64,000 bases of DNA from Ptychodera flava (Eukaryota; Hemichordata; Enteropneusta; Ptychoderidae): NCBI RefSeq assembly GCF_041260155.1, contig NC_091929.1, positions 24,676,080 to 24,740,079 on the forward strand. The letters are read 5' to 3'. The translations under genes were made by a program, and so were the position numbers. Below the pieces are notes generated by a model. That model was not told the origin of the DNA, did not search any database, and saw only the letters and a list, made by a program, of their open reading frames with translations. Below are positions 45,304 to 57,800 of the stretch, piece after piece. Position 1 is the first letter of the stretch. The number at the start of each line of letters is the position of its first letter.

Positions 45304-48300
45304 TTCATTTTTGAAGAAAATTCTTCTTGCATTACATGATAACACGATATTTTCATTTCAAAAATCGTTGTTACGGTAAAATCTGAGCTGACTTTTGCGT
45401 TCAAACTCAAAACGTAAGTCAACACTGCATGCAAATTAAGTGATTCGTCATTTTGTAGGCTGGTCGCAATGTCTTTGCCGATCTATTATGGAATTTAGAG
45501 GCTAACATAATTGAAGCCTGAAGGGTCATCACTGAGACGATGTGCACCGAGTTGAATTGGAAGGTTGTGTCTGATTGGCAATTCGCCATTATTTACAACT
45601 CAAATCGTCATTATTTACAACTCGATGAGTCTTAGTAGAGGGCTGTTGAGTAGCCGATTGGTTGTCTGGAAAAATGATGAGTCGGAGTAGCGGCAAACAA
45701 TTTGCGAAAAGTTTCTTAAACGCTGCGCATAAGCCGAACGTGTTGGGTGAAAAGATGAATAATAATTCTCTCGTCATATGGATTCATTAACAGGTATGTA
45801 CTCATCATTTAGTTTAGGCCTATGTTCAGACTTTTGACAACTTTGTCAAATAGTGCATTCCTTACCTTTGAACAGTTCATTAAGTGACCGGCATTTGCCA
45901 AGGAAGGAACCAAAAGTTGAAAATATAATAGGCATGTCTGATTTTTGATAAATAACCTGCGGTGCTAACAATTTCGCAAGTCACGTTAAGCTCAAACGAT
46001 TTGTATTCATATTGTAATCGTGTCTCTCTATCAGATGTCTCCTTTTGGCTTAATATTTAGCAAAAAGTAATGACATTATACATTTTTCTGTTAATGTATG
46101 TTTTTCCGTTATAAGCGCAATAAATTCAAAGTTTTTTTCACTCAAACGCCAAATTTGCTAACAAGAAGGAACTCGAATCAATAATTACCATTTTTATGAT
46201 GCTCACCTATTACGCCAGGTAAATATTAGCTTTAGGATGCAGAAATTCTGTGAAAGCTGTGAAGACGTTTTTCCTGGGTCTCTTTAAATGTGCTTCTTTG
46301 AGCAGATGCATCGCAGTTTAACATGCGTGTCTTGATCACTCATGAACTTTTTGAGGTCAAACGCTTCTCTGTGTGAATTGTTAATGTTTGTTACTCACTT
46401 TGTGACTCTGCACATTAATGTTGGTTTCGCCGAAAAATCAGACATTTTCTGCTGAACGATTGCATGTTTTATGAATTGTTTGAATGAATTTATATTTCAG
46501 TTAGATTTAAGTTCCAGGCCAGCACCCGATGATACAATATATAAACTTAAACTTTCATGAAAATGTTTTCGTGTAGACCAAAGTACTCATTATGACACGA
46601 AAAGTTTCCATGAACGTTTTTCTCAAAGAATTGAAAACTAATAGATCGAGTAATTTTATGGAGAAAAATAATGCTTATGTTTTTATAATGTTTAATGGTG
46701 GTTAAACATGTTTTGTTTCATCGTACATAATGGTAAAATTATAAATTGATTTCTGTAATTGCTACTACAGTGACTTTTGAATGGACCGTCGTAGCCGTTT
46801 TCAATCTTACAATGTAAATAGGTATCCTTGATGTTATTGGCTGCATCCCAAACCTTTGTTGTCATAGTTTTCTTTACAAGTGATTATTAATGAAGCAGAC
46901 AAACAGCGATCAACATAAAAACCTTCCACATAATAAGAATCAAACGCCTAAGAGGTGAATAGAAATCAAGGGTCGACTAAACATAATGACAAAGCTAAGT
47001 TACTAATAAGGAAGTAAAATCTCGAACATTCTACCTGCCTCGCCTGTGACGTAAATGAAGGAACTAAATGATCAAATCGGCTTGTCTCGGATAGTATTTT
47101 ATCAAAAGCCGGTACAAGTTCGTATCATTATGTTGTTGCCTGAGCGATTGGCATGGTCATTACGTGTAGGAGTATTATTTGCTTCAAGAAGGTAAGTATT
47201 CAACTTGCAGCTTTATCTCGCAGCCAGGTGTCCCTATGACATGATTTTACTCGAGTGGCGCTACATTGTTGATTTTTCTGTAGCTAGGCGACACAGCATT
47301 TCTTCATCCGTGTCCAAATTACCGAATAAAAGAGTTAATTACTCGTAGGAATCGAACTTGTAATATGTGAATTGAAATACTGATATGTCAAGATCACTAC
47401 AGCGTGCGTCATGAGATGAAATAACACTTTACTGAAATTGCTGGTGCAGTGAAGTGGACCCGACTTTAAGAGTATTTTCTGGTCAAACTAACATTGAAGT
47501 AGGCATTAAATGCAAATAGCTGTTTTCCAGCTTCACTTTTAGCTGTTGATTGGCCTTAATCAAGATAAAAAGTGATTATGTTAGCAAACATTCTTAGTGA
47601 TTATAAGGCAAAGTAAAATTGAAGAGTCAATAGAACGACCAAGTTGAGTGACCGTAGAAATTACCTCACTACACGGATTTCATACAATGCTATGCACGTT
47701 CGGGTGTTTACACAAATGCAGCCTTTGACCCTTCAAAGTATGACGGAAATCATAAGTTGATAAGGAACTAAAATGTTTAAAACAGACCTTCTGTTCTCTT
47801 GGTATCCTATAAAATTCGTATCACCACTGGTGTTAAAAGTACTATTTTTCAGGGGTTACTAAAAGTATTTATATGGTAACCTTATTTCGTACCCAGATTT
47901 TCACTCCTTCAAGAAAACAGAAGTAGATTTTCTGTAGGCTACAGCAGAAATTTTCATGCGCACCCAATTAATAAACCAAAAGATTAAAATGTCAGAACGG
48001 AGCGGCGTCAAAATCCATCGGAATGTTATGTTCTGAGGAACTGAACAGGAAAATTTATAAAAATAGGAAAGGTCTGTTGAAGAGATATGATATCTACAAG
48101 TCCAATTATAAAATGTTCAAAGCACGCGACTGGCAAAATTCGAACGGAATATAGGTAACAGAACATGAGAAATTGAGCGTTCTCAATTGCAGGTTATACA
48201 ATGGCACATAGAGAATGTTATTTATGCTAATTCAGTGGGATGAAGGTCTTAATAAGTACACTGGAGGATCCGTATAATTCAGTGCCTTTTATGCTATTAC

Positions 48301-48668
48301 TAGAATTCTTTATTATATCCTGTATTGCACAGCCAATGAAGTTTCTTATGTGTGACGATGATGTAGTCGCATTTCCTTATGCGTGATACAATGGAGGTAA
48401 AAAAGGAGGAGTAACGACGCCTATCGTTTTCATCGGTCACTACGATAGTTGGCGGAGCTTGAGTGTTTGCTTAGCAAACACCAAGCCCTCTCCGTTGGCT
48501 GACACCTAATTAGCCGATAGGGAGTGTAGGAGGATCCGGTAGACATGAGGAAATACTTGCAGGACTTTATGTATGCTTATGTTTTTATATCGTCAAACGG
48601 AAGGGCGTTGCAGTATAGTCACTTTGGATGAGATGAAGCGTGTACGACTTTCTACTTGGATTCTTTTG

Positions 48669-49085
48669 TGAAATGTCAGAAATTAGGTTGCAACTGGATT
48701 AAAGGAACTCATTTTTTGACGGCGAAGCAGTGATACACGTGCCAATTTTTTCCTTGTCACGCGACTGAAAACAGAAAGCGAGGAAGAAGTGACATTTTCC
48801 AAGGGGCCAAAATTCACCGGTGTATCTACAGCATCAAGGCCTGAACGTGCGCTCTTTATTTTGGTTACGAAGCAATGACTAAATTGTTCCACAAGCTCAC
48901 TTACCGAGATGTGGGCTGGTAATTGACTGTTATCTGGTGAGTAACAAGTTAGTGCATAGAAAATTTGAAGCAGAGCGTTGCTGTCATCACAGCCTTCCAG
49001 TCCATGGTTATAATACTGGGAACTCTTCGCTTTGTGGGTTTGTAGACTGACATTGTTGCATTCCTCACCAAGTGTTTGTCAGTGA
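48669..49085 (-). mobile_element. LINE ORF2 fragment (CR1/L2-like connector region)
   Basis: On the minus strand one frame reads …KAKSSQYYNHGLEGCDDSNALL…, then SPDNSQLPAHISVSELVEQF and SHCFVTKIKSARSGLDAVDT, ending near LLRRQKMSSFNPVAT before a stop. The order (K..YY…C..D…LF, LP.H.S..EL..FS..F..KI..IR..LD) is the stretch just before the reverse-transcriptase domain in CR1-like non-LTR retrotransposons (from memory of the family). The RT and endonuclease domains are absent, so this is a dead fragment of roughly 415 bp. Confidence 0.7.
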
Positions 49086-49440
49086 TATTTCATATTGCGT
49101 CAAGTAATAAATTTTGGTGCTCTACGTTTAAATGTGATTAATTCAACACAAATGAAGAGGCGAAATGACATTTTGGGTATTGACGTGTCATTGCTGTTTC
49201 AGTACAGCCTTCTCGACAAATTCATCATTAAATGGACAGTCGGTTCAAATGGCTATATCGCAGCTTCTGCTGTAATTGCTCGTGATTTGCCGTTGATGGA
49301 GGTAAAAAGAGACCATGCCGCAATGTACATAAATGCAGTGGTCGTTTAAGCCTTCATAACACTTAGGACAGAACCTGTTGCCGGGGAATTTATCTTTTTC
49401 AAGAAAGTATTCGTGTGGTAATCTTTTCTCGCAAGAAGCT

Positions 49441-49455
49441 GCCCCCCCCCCCCCG
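49441..49455. repeat. Poly-C run
   Basis: About 15 C residues; length may be unreliable in the assembly. Confidence 0.8.
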
Positions 49456-49695
49456 ATTAATGAGATTTTACCAAAGAAGTTGTTCTATTGGTATTTAAAA
49501 ATTGACAAATAATTCCTCTATGTCCAAACAGAGTGTGAACGGCTGGTCAGTTCTAATTGGCTGATTACTGTCATTATCATATGCTCACATCTAATAAAAA
49601 TATATCAGGGCTGAATGTATCAGCTAATATGTGTATAACCTTTCAACAAATAGTAATAAGTAGTATAAAGGCACGTTTATGAAGTATTTTCTTAC

Positions 49696-50046
49696 CTTTG
49701 GCCATCGTAATCTTCAAACTGAAAGACAGTTGCTGAAGACTTTGTTGTGAGTTTCCATACGAAGCCTTGCAGCTGTACACACCCTCGTTATGGAAGCCGA
49801 CGTCTTTGATCATGAGTTCAGTAATAACAGTTTGTTCGTTGTCACGGCTTAATGTAAAAGCGTTTTCATTGCTGCGTATGGTGTTGTTGACTTCAATCCA
49901 ATTAAGTTTAATCGGGGAATTTTGACGCACCGTGTTGCACCTGACCCGGAGATCGTCACCTATGGTCCTATTGATGACAGAATTTGTCTCTGCCACTTCT
50001 TCCCAATCATTCCCTCTTTGAATGTGAATGCTAAGTACGAAAAGTT
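49696..50046 (-). CDS. Ig domain 2 exon of the minus-strand Ig gene
   Basis: A phase 1-1 exon of 351 bp (acceptor cccttcag, donor CCAAAG|gtaaga). Cysteines in RVRCN and YSCKA, Trp in KLNWIE, and the NEGVYSCKA motif mark strand F of an Ig fold. Potential N-glycosylation sites NRT and NNT are present. Confidence 0.82.
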
Positions 50047-51067
50047 CTGAAGGGAAAGAAAGAAACAGGATAACTAACATACATACATACATACATACAT
50101 ACATACATACATACATACATACATACATACAGACATACATACTTCATCAATTTGTTAGTTCATCTATTTATTCATTCATCTTATGCATATTACTTACCAT
50201 AAACCATAAAATGTACGTATCCCACAAATACATGTAGCTCAGACACCGTTGATCTAATCCGACAGACGTAGAGCTCCGTATCAGATAATTCCGTGTTAGA
50301 AATCACTAGAGTCAGTGGATTATTGTAATCCAACGAGTAGCGTTCGTTTATGCAGAAGGAAGATCCATCTTCATATCTTTGTCCAACAAACTTTCTTATA
50401 GAACCCTTAGTCCAACGAATCGATTCTATCTTGTTCTCCCGTACACTTTCAGTCTCAACAGGGCATATAACAATCCCTGTGTCTCCTACTGCTACGTGAA
50501 GTTCTCTCTCGTTTCGATTAATGGCGCTGAGAACATTACCAATTAACCCTATAAAATTAGAAATACCAAAATATTTACATCGCATTAATGTATTATGTTA
50601 TTATTCGTCTACATGCATACCGTTTGTAAAATTTGATAACTTTGTCGAATTATTTGAAGAAGAGCCCTTCAGACGAAAACAAGTTGTAACAGATGAAGAA
50701 CTAGATTATGGAATTTAGAAAGTAATAGGAAATATTAAAACTTTTTATGTTCACAAAAGGGGCAAGTAGTATGTTTCTTTAACCTTTCATCACTTAATTC
50801 TCCTTGGAAGTGCAAACCTCAAATGTATTCCATACTTTTTTCAAATAGCGAATATTTATTCACAAGTCTACAACTGTTTGTTTTGCAACAGCTAACTGAA
50901 ATGAAGTAATTCGTCAGTATGGAGATTCATGTTCCTTTTGTCACGCTTTTAGCGGCCATCTTTAGTTTCATCCCGATGTCGATTGAAAGAAGATGTCCCG
51001 ATGATAAAGGTAAGTCAACTTGCATCCTCAAACGCATCTCTTTGTTTGTATGCGTGTCTGATTTCTC

Positions 51068-51153
<86 letters not shown>

Positions 51154-51835
51154 CAAAGTTATTTCCAATCAAATCGCATAATAAGGGGTTAATAACCGGA
51201 AGCCAGCGCAAAGGTCGACTAGCTGTTCGTAATTCCAAGGACAAGTCTACATGCCTGTTTAAAGAAAGTTGTCAAATAAAAGGTGTCGTTTTCAAAGCCA
51301 AGGTATCAACGCGAGTCAACAAGGAGGTTTACATCGGCCTCACTGATAACACCTTTACGAGGCGCTTCGCTAATCACATTCAATCGTTTCCATAACAAAA
51401 AGTTTGAAAATATTACGGACATGTCAAAGTTTATGTGGTTTCTTTGGAAATTGGACGGGGCCTTTACGTCTCGTGGTTAATTATGGACAAAGCATCAATT
51501 TACTCTAACATGAACAAGCGATGATATTTACACTTTTAAACAAACGACCTGACTTAGCCTCAAAGTATCGTCATCAAAACAAATGTTTATAAAATTTTAA
51601 CACAACCTAGAAATAGAATGGTCCGTCCAAACCATACAAACGAGAGTGTAGAGCTAAGAATACTTACAGTTCTGTCTGAAGTTCGCAGGATTCATGAAAC
51701 TTAAATAACAGATATTATTACTTTACACTTTAAGTAATTTGTATTATTGTTATTCATAACGCCCTGCTTGTAATTTCACATGAGGATATCTTTAAACGCA
51801 GACACAGAGACAGAGACAGAGACAGAGACACACAC

Positions 51836-51907
<72 letters not shown>

Positions 51908-54895
51908 ATTTGCAGAAACTTTGCAAACTTTATATTACAGGTCCGCGTATTATTAATGATACTATAATTATAATAGACGCGGACGAAGACATTGTGGCAC
52001 CGGCTAATACGACTGTATTGTTAAACAGTAATGTTAAGTCGAAGGAAAGCCGAAATATTTGCATCAATAAAACTATGGAAAGCGGTAAGTAGATCTTGGC
52101 AATCGTGATGGATCGATATATTAACAGCAATTTTCCCACATTTGAAATATTCAAACGTAACGGTTGAATATAACTTTATAGATGCAAATTACGTTAAATA
52201 ACCAATAACAAAGGATATGGCGGATGTATATAAGGAATCCATGTTTTCGCGAGAGATCGTTTTGTAAGGAAGAATGTATACGTGAATTTCACTCATAGCT
52301 CAATAACTTCATGTTGTGGAAAATACTTCTGATCTTTTAATTTACTTTTGGAAATCGATTCCTGCTTAGGCGATGTGCGTCCATAATTTTTTTATTTTAA
52401 GGCACGATAGAAATACTGATCAAGCTGACATGTATTTTAAGTCAATCAGATGTCTGTTTCGAGATGAGAGTACGGTCTGTGTGGAATGAAACAAGAAACC
52501 AGGACCCACTTTGTGTTACGTCGCCAGCATGTATTTGCTGTTTTACACCTACATCTACAGAATAGCGCCACCTCTCCACAGCAGACGACGCGTACGTTTT
52601 ATTAACACAATTCAGTTTCGATACCATAAGGGAGCGTTCAGTTATTGCGGCCGGGGGTGGGACGGCAAAATCCAGAGGCTCACCTTAAATTTGAAAACTG
52701 CAAGGGGGGGGGGTCATGTATTTTTCAAACAGCTCAGAAGGGGGGGGGGGGTCACTTAATTTTCATAAGTATCCGCCCCGTCAAAAAGCAGTTTCAGTGT
52801 TCAGAAATATTCTGGGAGATAAAAATGATTCGCTGCATGATTTCATTCTCTGAAGTCATTTAACTGTAAATCTGAACAAAAGTATAATTATCTGTCACAT
52901 GAACATCTTGACTTGGCAACTCCGAGGCTTGTCTTATTGTAAATCGAGCTCACTGAGGGCAATAAACAATTCCTATTACATACATATTAGAGATATAGCA
53001 AGTTTTGTCAGGGAAATTATTTAACAGTTACCTGTAGACTACACCATGAAAAGAGAAATTATACTTTTAGGTGAAATTCTAATATCATAATTGTTGTCAA
53101 CATCTGAACTTTCAAATACCCTATTTGAATCAAGTACATTTGTATCAATTTTCAAACGCCTATAAAAGCACAAATTAGTTTAGCATTGTAAAAAAATTAT
53201 TCATAGTTTTCTCATAGATTCCAATGTATAGTGAATCAACATTTCTGTGAAATTCCAAAATCCAATTTCTTGCACACATATCAACCTTTAACCATCCTAG
53301 TCTGAGTACTCTAAAATGAATTATCAAACGTCCACAAATACACAGATTTGGATAGTTTTGTATTTGAAAAAATTATTCATAGTTTCCTCATAGACTACCA
53401 TATATACTGAATCAACATTTCGGTGAAATTTAAAATCCAATTCTTGCACACATATCCAGTTTTAACCACCCTAGTCTAATAAAATACATTAATATAATAA
53501 TTAGAGTACATAAATACAAGGTTTATCTATTTTTGTATTGGAAAAAAAATTATTCATAGTTTCCTAATAGACTCCCATGTATAGTGGATGAACATTTTTG
53601 GTGAAATTCCAAAGTCAAATTTTTTGTCCACATACCAGTTGTAACAACCCTATTCCAATTAAGTACATTTATGTCAATTATCAAATATCTATAAATGCAT
53701 AGATATAGTTTTGTATTGAAAGAGTATTACATAGTTTTCTCATAGACTACCATGTATAGTGAATCAACATTATCAACAGCTGATTATCAATTAAATCCAA
53801 ATATCAAAATTTTGTAAACACACGCTTGCGCAAAAATATTGCGATCCACCTGTAATTTCTGTCCAATCCCTTTGAGGGGTAATTTCAAAATTATAGCAAG
53901 TCAGAAGGGGAAATTTGAACATTAACACCTTGTGAGTTTGTAAGGAGGGTCATTTGAAAAAAACTGAGAATCTTTTTTTTTTATTCTATCGCCCCTACTC
54001 CAGAGGTGTTTGTGTGTGCAGCTTTACTCAAGCAATGTTTTGTTGTTTTTTTTTTTTTGGGGGGGGGGGGTCATGGAATTTTTTGTCTTCTTAAAAGGGG
54101 GGGGGGAGTCACCAAGTTTTGGTGCAATGGGTAGGGGGTTCACTTATTTTGACTTATGTGCAGGAAGAATTTGCCGGCCAACCCCGGCCAAATTAACTGA
54201 ACGCTCCCTAAATCTGTAAAGTTATAATACATATACCAAATGTGAGGGGACATTGAAATCTGTAAAGGCATTCATGGTCCGCAGGCTGAAAAGTATTTCT
54301 ATCATATGGTTTACTTGTTCGTTTAGGCTCTCCGGAATTAATGGGGTGTTCTGGTAATATGGTCGACAAAATAAATCAGCTCATGTTGCTGCAAGAATTC
54401 GACGATTATTGGGTGGTTAAGGTCGAAGACCTAAAGGTCAGTGGGCAAAAGGTGGTATTTTCATGGTGGACAACCGAAACAGGCAGTTTTGCTGAAACCA
54501 TGGTAACCGTAATTGGTAAGTCAGTAGCGTAACATTTACAATGTGTCAAGTGGCTTACTTGCAAATCTAGATTTCATAATTTTGAAATAATTCGATTAAA
54601 TGAGTTAAATCTTGGTATTTCTATGCATACTAATCTTTCTAAGAACTTTGACCTGTTAAACGTTACTGAATTAAATACAATCAAAAACGTCGTCAATCCT
54701 TTTACAAGAGCACCAGGGGAACACTGTACTATTACATGACTAACTACCATACTGACAGTTTGAAAGGGTTTATACGATACATTTTATAAAGTCTTGGAGA
54801 AACTTACTTTGCCAAAAACAGCAGAGAGAATTGAGCTTACCTCGCCCTAAAAATAGATACAATGCAGCTGTACAAATACATCTGGGCGTTTTCAT
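49696..54895 (-). CDS. Immunoglobulin-domain cell-surface protein (3' end not found)
   Basis: Three minus-strand exons: 54895-54841 (candidate signal peptide MKTPRCICTAALYLFLGR, phase-1 donor), 50548-50198 (117 codons, phase 1-1) and 50046-49696 (117 codons, phase 1-1). Each of the last two is one Ig domain: the first has IVICPVE, IRWTKGS and LYVCRIRS; the second has LRVRCNT, KLNWIEV and GVYSCKASYG. These are the cysteine-tryptophan-cysteine landmarks of V/I-set domains. Phase-1 single-exon Ig domains are standard in animal receptors. The exon at 49696 ends in a donor, so stalk, membrane and tail exons should lie at lower coordinates. The signal-peptide exon assignment is the weakest link because it sits inside an intron of the opposite-strand kinase gene. 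Confidence 0.68.
50076..50142. repeat. (ACAT)n microsatellite
   Basis: About 16 units of ACAT/CATA lying in the intron between the two Ig exons, starting about 30 bases upstream of the acceptor (minus strand). Confidence 0.9.
50198..50548 (-). CDS. Ig domain 1 exon of the minus-strand Ig gene
   Basis: A phase 1-1 exon of 351 bp with acceptor tttatag and donor TTATG|gtaagt. It starts GLIGNVLSAINRNERELHVA, with disulphide cysteines in VICPV and YVCRI about 74 residues apart and a Trp in IRWTK between them. The spacing fits a V-type domain. Confidence 0.82.
50919..51009 (+). CDS. RTK signal-peptide exon
   Basis: Thirty codons plus one base: MEIHVPFVTLLAAIFSFIPM followed by SIERRCPDDK and a phase-1 donor (AAAG|gtaagt). 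A hydrophobic core with small residues near the end is a typical signal peptide. Phase 1 is the usual first junction of Ig-receptor genes. Confidence 0.7.
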
Positions 54896-57800
54896 CTTGC
54901 TTGGTCAGACGTCAAGCAGTATTACTTCCTTGTTGAATACTCGCTTGAAATAACATGGAATCAAATGCTCTGTTCGCGAATTCAAAGTATCTTTATCTCT
55001 CACCGAAGACAAATGATCAGTTCTTCGACATGAAGGGAAACAAACTTGACTTGATGAACGGATCAGTTTTAACAGCAGAGCGTGTCACAAAAACCTGACC
55101 CCTCCCACATATGCATGCATATAGGTGTGAGTCATAACTTCGCGTCTGAAAGGTCAACATGTAAGCAGTGTGACAAAACTCTTTGAGTAGTATTGGTTTC
55201 GACACTGAAAGACTAACCTTAGACTCCAACGTTTCATAAATAAAAATTTCAACCTGCCATTCTCTTTCAATATCAAGACTAAAGATCAGGGGTAAACGGG
55301 TATATTTGGTACTAGAAAAACACTTAACATAATATTTACGATATTTTAAATTCAACTGGCTGTTAAATCTGTGTTAGCTCCATAGAATGAATTAAGGTGG
55401 CGTTTCATTTAACCAACATATGTTATTCAAAGATGACATGAAACCTACTTATACTATATATTTTCAAAAAGCAAAGAATCTAAAGTTTACTATTGTAGTA
55501 ATAGTTTACTTGAAGGATGAGGGGTACATATTTTTGGGTAGAATAGCTCCATAAATAGGTGAAAAGGTCAATCTTGGTATTAATGATAAAAATGAATTCA
55601 AGTCAAAACCTTCAGTACTGACATTCAACAAACGTTATTAAAATAATGATAAACAATTTTGAAATGGCAATTAATCAAAATATAATAATGTTATTTTTGA
55701 AATTTTGAAATGTGAGCACAAAATATGCCAGAAACTGGGCGATTTTGCATGGAGTTCCATAAATTAACACTTCTGTGTCACACAGCTTAAGAGTACTTGC
55801 CATACTAAAGGTGAAAGCAACAAATATTTTAATCTCGAGTAAACAAATTCATGAAAATTGAAATAAACGATTGCACAAATTGATTTTGAGCAAAATGAGC
55901 TGTGTTATCTGCAACGTCACTGTAAGCTCACTAATGTCACACAAATACCTTGAAACTTCGCCTTTTCCATATGCTTTAAATAGTACTAAAAGTAACATAC
56001 CAGCAAAGTGTTGTTAAAGTTTTAGTGTGTAAATATTATATTTTGAATATTCAACAGCAGGGCACTCTAGTCTCACTATCATTTCTGCTTCTCTGCCTAT
56101 CTAAAGGGAATTTAGGTCATTTAAAATCATTTCCATGGGTATCGTTTATAATTTTGACCTCATTATTTCCAATTATGTCTCTGACAAAGTCACCACGCTG
56201 GTCTTGTTTATTTCGGCTTCATTTCGTCGCAAACTAAATAACATATGGCAATTTCATGACATATTTTTGGCGAACCTTCGCGAACATCAAGGCAACACAG
56301 TGGCAAGTGTACCCTTACGGAATTACAGTGCTACGGTGACATATGGATCCAACGACCTTCCATACATATATTTATTAAAGCCTTTTCCAAATACAATTCT
56401 TTTTGAACAGTGCACAATGATTCTCCCCATTGTCTATAATGGATTCGATCTCCTTGCTTTTCATATCATTCAGATGAAGGAAGCAAATACGGAGAAAACT
56501 TGCAAACTCGTATTTCTGGACGGAAAGATAGAACCATGAATGTAGTATTCGATTTTGGTTCTCAACCAGTCGCGGATGTTGCTCTGACTATAATACAGAC
56601 ATCGATATTTACAGCTACCAATTCCAAACACCAGAGTCGGAACAATACTTACAATGTTTTTCGCACGCCAGAAATATTTTCCCTTCTCATTCTGGACAAT
56701 TTTATATGACACGTTTGAAGGTATCGACTGCAGTATGGCTGAGGACTACAGCTTAACTGTGACCAGCTTTGAATCGGGCGAGGCTTTCCAGAAAACCATA
56801 GCGTTACAGGTCCAAGGTAATGTAAATCACTTGACAAAGTTTACAATCGGCAAAATGTTTCAACCAATCTAGATTTGTTAAACCCATTAATATCGTCGCC
56901 ACATGCGATAGATATTACTGAGTCTGATCTTGTAAAGTCACTTTCTTTATAATGTTTTGTTCCAACATTAGTTCTACTTATCTTAAAATTTAGTTTTTTG
57001 ATAAGGGGACAAACAAGGAAATTTGATTTCTCAGATATTTGACAAAGCTTACGGTAACCTAGCCTTCCTTTGATATACCAACCGAAAGTAGAAGTGCTAC
57101 CGTACCCGATGTCACATAGCTTTATGTGAATACCAATTGACTATAAGTATAAGGTTGGCCCAGTAATTTAATACCAAAATAAAACAAACAATGAATGTTA
57201 ATCGTAAACACTGTATGATTCAAAATGTATTTCTGCGTTTCGCGTAGAATTCAGACACGTGCATGTTTTGAGCGAACCACTTGTCTATCTTCCATGTCCC
57301 CACGTAATCAGATTGCAAGTTCCGATAGTAGAGGTATAAAACAAATCTAAATGTGTGAAAAGATGACAAGTTAGCTCCTCTTTTTGAACTATGCCATCAA
57401 AGAAAGTGTCAAGTAAGAGTGTTGAGTAATTCGCTCTCTCTCATCACATGAACATTGATGTGCATTTGATTTGATTTGATACCAGCATAAACTCTGCGGT
57501 TTCAATCCACTCACTGCATGCTCAACAATGTAAGAAAACTTGTAATCCAAAATTATACTCGGCTAACTGGGCATCCAAACATATGACCATAGGTACTCAC
57601 GAATTTATCGACTACCTTCTTAAAATTCCAAAAATAACGGGATAGTTCACTTTCTAGTAAGTGGCTAATGTCCTTGACATCTCTTCCATGTCTTGTTGAC
57701 GACAAAGCCGCAAATTGTCCGTTAATGATAAAGCTCAATTGTCATTCACAGAGAGTATAGATGTTGACATATCCATATCACATCCACCGAAGGCGTATGG

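Larger units (their letters stand above)
41903..48668. other. Gene-poor interval
   Basis: About 6.8 kb. It holds a small inverted repeat at 42642-42733 (AAACCTTTCACC…GGTGAAAGGTTT), an M1-like MITE fragment at 43503-43790, a TTTG run at 45253-45303 and an imperfect hairpin at 48420-48530. A good-looking minus donor at about 45003 (CACAG|gtaagt) has only a short open frame before it. No gene is supported, although exons of the minus-strand Ig gene might be hidden here. Confidence 0.4.

Noticed and set aside
50919-51395. 158-codon frame running from the RTK signal peptide through the TA repeat into the Penelope fossil
   Set aside because: A strong donor after 51009 with matching phases to later exons shows the true exon is short; the rest is read-through of a TA microsatellite.
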